10,597 bases of DNA from Prolixibacteraceae bacterium (GTDB taxonomy: Bacteria > Bacteroidota > Bacteroidia > Bacteroidales > Prolixibacteraceae), in contig JAFGDX010000570.1 of assembly GCA_016931875.1 (NCBI GenBank), positions 1-10,597 of the forward strand, written 5' to 3'. A model generated the notes under the pieces. It made no database searches. It was given only the letters and a program-made list of their open reading frames with translations, and was not told the DNA's origin. Made by a program: the position numbers and the translations under genes. Shown here piece by piece: positions 1-6,302 of this stretch (position 1 is its first letter; each line of letters begins with the position of its first letter).

Positions 1-1
1 G

Positions 2-1774
2 CTGAAAAATCAGAAAAAAGACCGTGAAAACAGGCTTGTTGCATATCACCGCTTTGTTACCGATATTCTGAACCATCAGCTTTTGGCCGGCATCGAGCCT
101 GAAAAATCGAAAGAATTTGTGGCAGGAATTAAGTTCAACAATACAATTACGGTGGCGTTAAAGGAGATAAATTTTTCGGAAATTCACCGTCAGATTTTTA
201 CGCTGCCGGAAAAGGTGACCGCTTACAGCGACTATTTTCTTGCCATTTTAGAAAGCTTTTTCGCCCGGCTGAAAGAAAATGACACAGCAAACAAAATGCT
301 CCTTGAATTGATTTATTCGGTTTACAATGCGATTGAAAAACTAAAATCCGTGGTTCATAATGTTTTGGGTGAGCAGGGGAGAGAAGTCAGTCCTGCGGTT
401 TATTTCCGGTTGTTTAACCAGTATTTGGGACAGGTTTCGGTGGCTTTTGAGGGTGAACCGCTGAGTGGAATGCAGGTGATGGGAATTTTGGAAACCCGCT
501 GTCTTGATTTTGAAAATCTGATTATACTCGGTCTCAACGAAAACAAATGGCCGCGAACTTTTACCGCACCTTCGTTTATTCCGCACAACATTCGCAAAGG
601 TTTTGGCCTGCCCGGAATTGATGAACAGGACGCCATGTATTCCTATTATTTTTACCGGCTGGTGCAGCGGGCAAAAAATGTAACAGCAACCTACAGCGTA
701 GTGAAAGAAGGAATAAATACCGGCGAGTTAAGCCGTTACGGGTTTCAGTTGCTGTACGATTCAAACCAGGCTCCCCGGCTTGTGAATCTCGATTTCTCAT
801 TTGCAAGTGATCCCTTACCTGAAATTCGTATTCAGAATTCGCAACAAAAAGTTGATGATGTGTTGTCAGGAATTACCGAAGAACATCCGCTGTCTCCCAG
901 TGCAATCAATATATATTTGATGTGCCGGCTGCGGTTTTATTTCCGCTATTTTATGCAATTACCCGAACCTGATGAGGTAAAGGATGAAATTGACAGCCCG
1001 GTTTTTGGAAATATTTTTCATGAAACCATGGAGTCGCTGTACCAGCCTTTTGTTGGGAAGGTGGTAAATAAATCGGATCTGGAAAATATTCAAAAAGACA
1101 AAATTTTGCTTGAAAATGAAATCAGGAAAGCCATAGCCAAACATTATTTCAGAGAGAAAGAACCTGGGAAAAAGCCGGTAAAACTGGAAGGAAAAACATT
1201 GCTGATTTTTGAGAACACCAAAACTTTTCTGAAACAGTTGTTGAAAATTGATGAAAAGCTGGCGCCATTTACTGTGGAATCGCTGGAGAATAGTTACAAG
1301 ACGCAACTGCCGGTTGTACTCAACGGAACGCCACAAAAAATATGGCTGGGGGGTAAAATCGACCGTGTTGATAGAGTAAACGGTAAACTCCGAATCCTGG
1401 ATTACAAAACCGGAAACGTTGAATCATTGTCTTTCAGAAATTTTGAGGAGCTGTTTGAAAAGGATGTAAAAAAGCATAAAAAGGAAATTCTTCAGGCATT
1501 GATTTACACGTTTGTATTACGACGCGAAAAATCAGATGAAGAAGAGTTTCAGCCGGTAATTTACAGCTTGCGGAAGTTGTTTGATGAAAATTATTCACCT
1601 GAAATCAGTTGGGGTAAAAGTGAATTTTCATTTCGGGAAATGGAGGATGAATTTACGGCGCTGTTAAAAGAATTGGTGCAGGAAATACTTTCGCCCGAAA
1701 ATATTTTTACACAAACCCCGCATGTGGAAAAATGCCAGTATTGCTCCTACAATAAAATTTGTCAGAGATATTGA
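2..1774 (+). CDS. AddB-like helicase/nuclease subunit with Fe-S PD-(D/E)XK nuclease domain, C-terminal part (5' truncated)
   Basis: This is the C-terminal 590 residues of a double-strand-break repair protein of the AddB type. In the known family, AddB works with the AddA helicase-nuclease in the cytoplasm to resect DNA ends for RecA. The frame is open to the left edge, so the true start lies off the window; the TTG at 83 is an internal codon. Visible residues 163-183 (LETRCLDFENLIILGLNENK) resemble a UvrD-type helicase C-terminal motif. The nuclease domain follows: SPSAINxYxxC with Cys308, GNIFHE with His340, GKID with Asp454, LDYKTGN with Asp467 and Lys469, and QALIY at 498-502. The protein ends with CxxCx5C (Cys578, 581, 587). 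With Cys308 these form the four-cysteine iron-sulfur clasp known from AddB, so the nuclease looks intact. A complete protein would probably be near 950 residues. An addA-type partner would be expected nearby but is not in the window. The gene converges on trmD with 35 bp between stop codons. Confidence 0.9.
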   Translation: MKNQKKDRENRLVAYHRFVTDILNHQLLAGIEPEKSKEFVAGIKFNNTITVALKEINFSEIHRQIFTLPEKVTAYSDYFLAILESFFARLKENDTANKMLLELIYSVYNAIEKLKSVVHNVLGEQGREVSPAVYFRLFNQYLGQVSVAFEGEPLSGMQVMGILETRCLDFENLIILGLNENKWPRTFTAPSFIPHNIRKGFGLPGIDEQDAMYSYYFYRLVQRAKNVTATYSVVKEGINTGELSRYGFQLLYDSNQAPRLVNLDFSFASDPLPEIRIQNSQQKVDDVLSGITEEHPLSPSAINIYLMCRLRFYFRYFMQLPEPDEVKDEIDSPVFGNIFHETMESLYQPFVGKVVNKSDLENIQKDKILLENEIRKAIAKHYFREKEPGKKPVKLEGKTLLIFENTKTFLKQLLKIDEKLAPFTVESLENSYKTQLPVVLNGTPQKIWLGGKIDRVDRVNGKLRILDYKTGNVESLSFRNFEELFEKDVKKHKKEILQALIYTFVLRREKSDEEEFQPVIYSLRKLFDENYSPEISWGKSEFSFREMEDEFTALLKELVQEILSPENIFTQTPHVEKCQYCSYNKICQRY

Positions 1775-1809
1775 TTTGGTTTTTATGCTAAGTTTTGGTT
1801 TTCAGATGC

Positions 1810-2502
1810 TTATTCTTCTCCGAGGTATTTTCTAAACAAATCGGGGCGCAGTTTTTGGGTACGTTCCACAGCCTGTTCGTGTTTCCAGTCATCAACCAGT
1901 TTGTCGTTTCCGCTGAGCAAAACTTCGGGCACTTTCATTCCTTTGTATTCTGCCGGACGGGTGTATACCGGCGGGCTCAACAGGTTATCCTGAAAAGAGT
2001 CGGTAAGTGCAGAAGTTTCGTCAGAAAGCACTCCGGGGAGAAGCCGCACCACGCTGTCTGCAATAATTGCAGCCGCCAGTTCGCCACCGGTTAAAACATA
2101 GTCGCCAACCGAAATTTCTTTGGTAATATAATAATCGCGGATGCGTTGATCAATCCCTTTGTAGTGCCCGCACAAAATAATAATGTTTTTTTTCAGCGAA
2201 AGTTTGTTGGCTTCTTTTTGATTAAAAACGTTGCCATCGGGAGTAGTAAAAATAATCTCGTCGTAATTTCTTTCAGCTTTTAATGTTTCAATTGCTTTTT
2301 CAATGGGTTGAATGGCCATTACCATTCCGGCGCCCTTGCTAAACGAATAATCATCTACACGGCGGTGCTTGTCTTCTGAAAAATCGCGCAGATTGTGGAT
2401 ATATATTTCAGCCAAACCTTTGTCTTTTGCCCTTTTTATAATGGAATGGTTAAACGGGCTTTCCAAAATTTCTGGCAACACCGTGATGATATCAATCCTC
2501 AT
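1810..2502 (-). CDS. trmD: tRNA (guanine-N1)-methyltransferase TrmD
   Basis: TrmD transfers a methyl group from S-adenosylmethionine to N1 of G37 in tRNAs and so prevents +1 frameshifting. It acts as a cytoplasmic dimer and is usually essential. The 230-residue product opens with [11 protein letters not shown], the standard TrmD start, and its length is normal for the family. The SPOUT trefoil-knot motifs are present: GHYKGIDQR at 112-120 and [13 protein letters not shown] at 131-143. Arg153 (VVRLLPG) and Asp168 (TDSF) match the catalytic pair Arg154/Asp169 of the Haemophilus enzyme, and the linker-side motif YTRP is at 180-183. The frame stays open to an upstream ATG at 2598, but the extra 32 residues are not TrmD-like and overlap a candidate promoter, so I chose 2502. 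One oddity is FSKGAGM at 54-60, where most TrmDs have a glycine-rich FGGxAGM or FGGGxGM. There is no clear Shine-Dalgarno sequence, as is common in this phylum. Confidence 0.96.
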   Translation of the reverse strand: MRIDIITVLPEILESPFNHSIIKRAKDKGLAEIYIHNLRDFSEDKHRRVDDYSFSKGAGMVMAIQPIEKAIETLKAERNYDEIIFTTPDGNVFNQKEANKLSLKKNIIILCGHYKGIDQRIRDYYITKEISVGDYVLTGGELAAAIIADSVVRLLPGVLSDETSALTDSFQDNLLSPPVYTRPAEYKGMKVPEVLLSGNDKLVDDWKHEQAVERTQKLRPDLFRKYLGEE

Positions 2503-2520
2503 TTTTTTTGAAATTTTTCG

Positions 2521-2528
2521 CAAAGGTA
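2521..2528 (-). promoter_or_regulatory. Candidate trmD promoter -7 box
   Basis: Read on the minus strand this is TACCTTTG, an exact match to the Bacteroidota primary-sigma -7 consensus TAnnTTTG. It ends 18 bp before the chosen trmD ATG, so the leader would be only about 10-15 nt. No good TTTG -33 element is visible about 19-21 bp upstream, so the promoter rests on the -7 box alone. Its position supports the start at 2502 over the one at 2598. Confidence 0.4.
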
Positions 2529-2583
2529 AGGATAAATTCAATTCAGATTCTGTTCTGAAAACACATGTAGAAAAATAGATAAG

Positions 2584-2629
2584 ATGACACATGGGCATAT
2601 CTTTTATGTTTGTTATGACTTTGTGTCAT
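2584..2629. repeat. Perfect 8-bp inverted repeat in trmD-hsp20 spacer
   Basis: ATGACACA (2584-2591) and TGTGTCAT (2622-2629) are exact inverted copies separated by 30 bp. The candidate hsp20 -7 box lies between them. The layout could suit a dimeric or looping regulator, but a single 8-bp repeat with this spacing may also be chance. It is not a CIRCE element. Confidence 0.3.
2605..2612 (+). promoter_or_regulatory. Candidate hsp20 promoter -7 box
   Basis: TATGTTTG matches TAnnTTTG exactly and faces the hsp20 gene. Transcription from it would give a leader of roughly 130 nt before the ATG at 2747. No clear TTTG -33 element lies at the expected distance upstream, so this could be a weak or regulated promoter, or a chance match in A+T-rich DNA. 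Confidence 0.35.
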
Positions 2630-2732
2630 TGTCTGTGTGTGCCTATTGTCGAATTTGACCGGTTTTTGCGCTTGGAACGTGAATTGAATTACTGCGAACA
2701 GAATTGAAAATTAAATTATTAATTAAATAGAA

Positions 2733-2738
2733 AAGGAG
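2733..2738 (+). promoter_or_regulatory. Strong Shine-Dalgarno sequence of hsp20
   Basis: AAGGAG sits 8 bases before the ATG of the small heat-shock protein gene. It is the only near-consensus ribosome binding site in the window. The trmD, EEP, susD and susC starts all lack one. It fixes the hsp20 start and suggests strong translation. Confidence 0.75.
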
Positions 2739-2746
2739 ATTAAGTC

Positions 2747-3199
2747 ATGAATTTAGTAAGATTTCAAAACCCGCGTTATGTTGTAAACAGAAATTTGGTG
2801 GATGATCTGTTTAGCAATTTTTTACGAAACGATTATCACGAAAACTATTTGGAAAAATGCGGCAATCAGCCGGCAACCAATGTTTTTGAAACCGAAAAAG
2901 ATTTTAGAATTGAGTTGTTGCTTCCCGGATTTCCGAAAGAAGAGGTTCAAATCAATTACCACAAAAATGTATTGACAATAAAAGTTGATAAACAGGAAAA
3001 CAAGGAAGGCAAAGCGGAAGAATTCAAATATGCACGCCGCGAATTTGGTGCTTTCAATTTCGAAAAAAGTTTTAAAGTTCCGGAATCAGTTGACACTGAA
3101 AAAATAAGTGCAAAATTTGAGAATGGTATTTTGAACGTTGTTCTTCCAAAAAAGGAAGAAGCGCTTGATAAAGCACCGGTTGAAATAAAAATAGCATAA
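2747..3199 (+). CDS. Small heat-shock protein, Hsp20/alpha-crystallin family
   Basis: This 150-residue protein is an ATP-independent holdase chaperone. In the family, such proteins form large cytoplasmic oligomers that hold unfolding proteins for the DnaK and ClpB machines. A short N-terminal arm (1-40, with the segment LVDDLFSNFL) precedes an alpha-crystallin domain at about 42-137. That domain starts with PATNVFETEKDFRIELLLPGF and ends with the family signature AKFENGILNVVLPK (122-135). The C-terminal tail holds IKI at 147-149, matching the I-x-I/V motif that docks into neighbouring subunits. Length and domain order are normal for bacterial class A-like Hsp20. The gene is single, with its own strong Shine-Dalgarno sequence and a terminator 31 bp after the stop. 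No CIRCE operator is visible. The spacer upstream holds a candidate -7 box flanked by an inverted repeat, which could be involved in its control. Confidence 0.95.
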   Translation: MNLVRFQNPRYVVNRNLVDDLFSNFLRNDYHENYLEKCGNQPATNVFETEKDFRIELLLPGFPKEEVQINYHKNVLTIKVDKQENKEGKAEEFKYARREFGAFNFEKSFKVPESVDTEKISAKFENGILNVVLPKKEEALDKAPVEIKIA

Positions 3200-3230
3200 A
3201 ATTATACGGCGAAAGAGAATAAGTAAAAGA

Positions 3231-3260
3231 GCCTGCCGGTGCATTCCGGCGGGCTTTTTT
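3231..3260 (+). terminator. Intrinsic terminator of hsp20
   Basis: GCCTGCCGG (3231-3239) pairs with CCGGCGGGC (3246-3254) through nine base pairs, one of them a G-U wobble, around the loop TGCATT. Six T residues follow at 3255-3260. This is a textbook rho-independent terminator placed 31 bp after the hsp20 stop. Confidence 0.9.
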
Positions 3261-3455
3261 AATAGCATTTACTTAATTTCATGCCACGCTTGAAACCGTG
3301 ATCAGGATAATGATAATTTGAATGAGTTTTGGTTTGAATCTGTATATGCCAGACATTTTAATCGATAATTGGCAGGTTCAGTTCAATCTCTGTTTTGTGC
3401 TTACAAAAAAAAAGACTACAAAATAAAATAGACTTTTGAATTGGGTAAAAAGGTA
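3261..3455. other. Intergenic spacer without a recognisable gene
   Basis: Together with the two flanking terminators, the gap between the hsp20 stop (3199) and the EEP gene stop (3570) is 370 bp. Apart from those hairpins I see no gene, repeat or promoter of convincing quality. It is A+T-rich with a nine-A run near 3407-3415. The longest forward reading frame noticed (3322-3426, 34 codons) has no ribosome binding site or recognisable motif. Confidence 0.6.
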
Positions 3456-3491
3456 AAGAGGCTGCTTGCGTTTCTTTTGGAGCAGCCTCTT
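3446..3491 (-). terminator. Intrinsic terminator of the susC-susD-EEP operon
   Basis: AGAGGCTGCT (3457-3466) and AGCAGCCTCT (3481-3490) form a perfect 10-bp stem, extended by one A-T pair, with a 14-nt loop. On the minus strand the stem is followed by the U-rich tail TTTACCTTTTT. It lies 79 bp after the EEP gene stop, so the leftward operon most likely ends here. Confidence 0.7.
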
Positions 3492-3569
3492 AATATTGCA
3501 CAAGATTTATTTTATTGGAAGTTTATTTGAAATTCAATACTGATTCCGCAGTTTTGAGGAACAACAGCA

Positions 3570-4427
3570 TTACTTAATCAATGCTTTTACCACTACCGGC
3601 TGATGGTCGGAAGGATATTTCTGATCGTAGCTGTCGGTTAATACGCCGTATTTTTTTATAGCAATGTTATCTGATACAAAAATATAATCGATACGTTTGT
3701 CCATCGGAGCCATAAAATTAAAGCTGTTGAATGTACCTTCGGGCCCGTAAGGAGGCAGCTCTGTTACTTTGTACGAATCATTCAGATAGCCGCTGATGGT
3801 TTGGATTTGTTCGGTATCAGGAGTGGAATTCAGGTCTCCCATAAAAACAACCGGGTTATTTTGAGCAATCTCCTTCATTTTTTGAACCATTAAAATTCCC
3901 GACTGGCGGCGTGCTTCCACAGCCTGATGATCGAAATGTGCATTAAAAACATAAAAAGTTTTTTTTGTTTTGCGGTCTTTGAATTTGCCCCATGAGCAAA
4001 TACGACGGTGCCTGGCTTCCCACCCGTAGGAAGGTTTTTCAGGTGTTTCGCTTAACCAGAAGTCACCCTTGTCCAAAAGTTCAAACCGTTCTTTTTTATA
4101 GAAAATGGCAGAATGCTCTCCGTCGGTTTTTCCATCGTCGCGACCCACTCCTGTAAATGCATATTCATTCATCTCCAACAGATTGTTTAACTGGCCAATC
4201 AGTCCTTCCTGTGTTCCGAAAATGTCGAATTCATGAAACCGAATCAGCGCTTTCACCTCTTCTTTACGGTTGGGCCAGGCGTTTTCGCCATCGTTGGAAT
4301 TATTGTATCTGATGTTGTATGTGGCGAATATAATTTCCTGTGAATTTTTATTTGTTGTCTCTTTTCCAAATCCATTCACGCATAAAAGCGACAAGGCAAG
4401 AATGAAAAAAAATGTTTTGGTCTTCAT
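3570..4427 (-). CDS. Secreted endonuclease/exonuclease/phosphatase (EEP) family hydrolase
   Basis: This 285-residue product is a Mg-dependent phosphoesterase of the fold shared by DNase I, inositol phosphatases and sphingomyelinases. An N-terminal signal peptide (MKTKTFFFILALSLLCVNGF) directs it to the periplasm or beyond. Cys16 does not sit in a good lipobox, so I expect signal peptidase I cleavage. The catalytic set is complete: Asn38 (YNIRY), Glu74 (GTQE), His164 (HFDH), Asp198 and Asn200 (GDLN), Asp247 (DYIF), and Asp274-His275 (SDH). GRDDG (95-99) and FWLSETP resemble the uncharacterised secreted EEP-1-like group often seen beside SusC/SusD pairs. The substrate cannot be read from sequence; nucleic acids, sugar phosphates, inositol phosphates and phospholipids are all open. 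The frame continues to an ATG at 4466, but that would put coding sequence inside a hairpin and hide the signal peptide, so 4427 is preferred. It is the third gene after susC and susD and the only enzyme in the unit. Confidence 0.9.
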   Translation of the reverse strand: MKTKTFFFILALSLLCVNGFGKETTNKNSQEIIFATYNIRYNNSNDGENAWPNRKEEVKALIRFHEFDIFGTQEGLIGQLNNLLEMNEYAFTGVGRDDGKTDGEHSAIFYKKERFELLDKGDFWLSETPEKPSYGWEARHRRICSWGKFKDRKTKKTFYVFNAHFDHQAVEARRQSGILMVQKMKEIAQNNPVVFMGDLNSTPDTEQIQTISGYLNDSYKVTELPPYGPEGTFNSFNFMAPMDKRIDYIFVSDNIAIKKYGVLTDSYDQKYPSDHQPVVVKALIK

Positions 4428-4442
4428 TTTACATGTTTTTTT

Positions 4443-4477
4443 AAAAAGGAAGAATGGATTTCCCATTCTTCCTTTTT
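4443..4477 (-). terminator. 15-bp hairpin between susD and the EEP gene (terminator or attenuator)
   Basis: Positions 4443-4457 and 4463-4477 form a perfect 15-bp stem with the loop ATTTC. The stem has a run of A on one side and of T on the other, so it looks like a terminator on either strand. For the leftward transcript it starts 24 nt after the susD stop and ends 16 nt before the EEP start. It may cut down, rather than stop, transcription into the EEP gene, or may act as an mRNA processing or stability element. Confidence 0.75.
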
Positions 4478-4500
4478 TATTTATTAAGTTATTTCCGTAA

Positions 4501-6276
4501 TTAATCCCATCCCGGATTTTGACCCAGGTTTGGATTCATCAAAACATCTTGTTCAGGAATTGGGTAAAAGTAGTGTTTGTCTTCCCAAATCCTTGGAATG
4601 TTGTCCAACCAGGTAAGTTCGCCGAACGTTCCGTTGGTAAGGCGTTGGGGATTTGGTTCGCCGCTGATCGTTGCACTGATTTGCACAAACTGGTAAGGTA
4701 CATTTGGAAGCGGGCTTGGCACTTCTTCCACAAATACTACATCATCAACTCCGTCCTCATTCAGGTCGATGGGGACATCCAATTCTGGAACATAAAATCC
4801 GCGCCAGTTTATTTTCATCAGTTCTCCTTTGCGCCAGCGAATTAGGTCGTGAAACCTGAAACCTTCCATCACCAGTTCGATACCTCTTTCCCGACGTACC
4901 TCGAGGAGTACCGGATCATTAATTTCAGGAAAATAGGTCGATTGCAGATATTCATCAACTTCGGAAGGCAGTTGCGACAGTCCGCCGGTTATTCCGGCCC
5001 TCGCACGCAGTGCCCCGATGGTGATGGCCCAGTCATTATCGGTCATGGTTCCCAGTTCGGCTTTTGCCTCAGCATAATTTAACAGTACTTCAGCATAGCG
5101 GAAAATTGACACAGAGTTGTTGTTGTAGTCTCTCAGGTCATAATATGTATCATCCAAACACCATTTGATGGGCATGTAGCCGGTTAATACATAACCAAAA
5201 TCAGGCGGTGCAGCTACAGGCTCACCTCCGTGAATACGTTTGTAGTCGCCCAAACGGATGGTTTGTTTTAATCTTAAATCGCGGTTTTTTACCTCTTCCG
5301 GGAAAATCATGGTTTCGTAACCGTCTTTGGAGGTGAACGGTGTTCCATCCAAAGTGAGATAGGTGTTTACAAAGGTCCGGGTTAAGCTTGATTTTACCCC
5401 GTAGGTAGGACTGGTATATTTCCAGTTTGCCCCGTGAAGAATTCCCAGTTCCTGGTTCATCACAACGGCCAGCATTACTTCGGTATTTACCGGATTCGGA
5501 CTAATAAACAAATTTCGGTAGGCCATATCAAGTCCGCCCGCCTCGTTCAATTCGTAAGGCGAATTATCAATCACATATTTTGCAGCCTGTGCTGCTTCTT
5601 CAAACCAGTTATTGGCTGTGTTTTGGAGTCCCTGGTTTACGTGGTATTTGCGGAAAGTTCCTTCAAATAAACACACACGCGATTTTAATGCGTAGGCTAC
5701 CCATTTGGTAACTGTGCTGCCAGTTGGATCACTCTCTTTGGAAATATGGGTGCATGCATAGTCTAAATCGGCAAGAATGGAATCCATCACCACTGTTCTG
5801 GAATCTCTTCCGGCATATAACAACTCAGTATCTTCCACATCCGGAACTTTGCTAATCCAGGGCACATCGCCAAAACGTTTCACCATATTAAAATAGAAAA
5901 ATGCCCTGAAAAAACGGGCCAGGCCAATATAATCTTCGCGTACTTCCAAGGGGACGTTTTCGCTGTTGCAATTGGCAATAAAGAAGTTTACATTTCGCAG
6001 GTTTGACCAGCTCCAGCCCGAACTTTGATTTGATCCATAACTGTTGGTAAGAAACTGATCAATTGAGTTGCGGGCAATATAATCCGACATATCGTCGCCA
6101 AGATAAATAGTCTGGGCCGATGGCAGAATGTTATAAAATGAATTTGTATACAATTCCAGTCCGGCTTCGGTATTAAATACCGCTTCTTTCGATACTTCTG
6201 ATTTTGGAAGTTCCTGCATTTCGCATGCTGCCAGCAGGACTGCAATCAATGCTAAATATATTTTGAAGTATTTCAT
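4501..6276 (-). CDS. SusD/RagB-family surface nutrient-binding lipoprotein
   Basis: SusD-type proteins sit as a lid on the SusC channel at the outer membrane and capture the ligand. The 591-residue protein has a lipoprotein signal with lipobox LAAC, giving lipidated Cys18. The N-terminal SusD-like region (about 20-210) shows the helical TPR-type pattern, for example YIGLARFFRAFFYFNMVKRFGDVPW, shortened here as RFFRAFFYFNMVKRFGDVPW. The C-terminal SusD/RagB region contains VSIFRYAEVLLNYAEAKAEL, RRERGIELVMEGFRFHDLIR and the closing NLGQNPGW, all classic for the family. An acidic DLNEDGVDDV segment in the last quarter resembles a calcium-binding loop. The gene follows susC by 26 bp and is clearly co-transcribed. 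No Shine-Dalgarno sequence is visible. The ligand cannot be deduced; SusD sequences diverge with substrate. A strong hairpin follows the stop. Confidence 0.96.
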   Translation of the reverse strand: MKYFKIYLALIAVLLAACEMQELPKSEVSKEAVFNTEAGLELYTNSFYNILPSAQTIYLGDDMSDYIARNSIDQFLTNSYGSNQSSGWSWSNLRNVNFFIANCNSENVPLEVREDYIGLARFFRAFFYFNMVKRFGDVPWISKVPDVEDTELLYAGRDSRTVVMDSILADLDYACTHISKESDPTGSTVTKWVAYALKSRVCLFEGTFRKYHVNQGLQNTANNWFEEAAQAAKYVIDNSPYELNEAGGLDMAYRNLFISPNPVNTEVMLAVVMNQELGILHGANWKYTSPTYGVKSSLTRTFVNTYLTLDGTPFTSKDGYETMIFPEEVKNRDLRLKQTIRLGDYKRIHGGEPVAAPPDFGYVLTGYMPIKWCLDDTYYDLRDYNNNSVSIFRYAEVLLNYAEAKAELGTMTDNDWAITIGALRARAGITGGLSQLPSEVDEYLQSTYFPEINDPVLLEVRRERGIELVMEGFRFHDLIRWRKGELMKINWRGFYVPELDVPIDLNEDGVDDVVFVEEVPSPLPNVPYQFVQISATISGEPNPQRLTNGTFGELTWLDNIPRIWEDKHYFYPIPEQDVLMNPNLGQNPGWD

Positions 6277-6302
6277 AATTATTACTTGTCTTTAGTTTAT
6301 AA

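Noticed and set aside
83..85. TTG codon as the start of the AddB-like gene
   Set aside because: The same frame is open from position 2 and encodes plausible protein upstream, so the gene is cut by the window edge rather than starting here.
2503..2598. Upstream ATG at 2598 as the trmD start
   Set aside because: The extra 32 residues are not TrmD-like, the family starts at [11 protein letters not shown], and the extension covers a candidate promoter.
2580..2746. CIRCE or other classic heat-shock operator before hsp20
   Set aside because: The TTAGCACTC/GAGTGCTAA pattern is absent, and the inverted repeat found has a different sequence and spacing.
3322..3426. 34-codon forward reading frame between the two terminators
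   Set aside because: It has no Shine-Dalgarno sequence, no clear promoter and no recognisable motif, and it ends in a low-complexity lysine-rich stretch.
4428..4466. Upstream ATG at 4466 as the EEP gene start
   Set aside because: It would place codons in a 15-bp hairpin and add 13 residues before an otherwise standard signal peptide.
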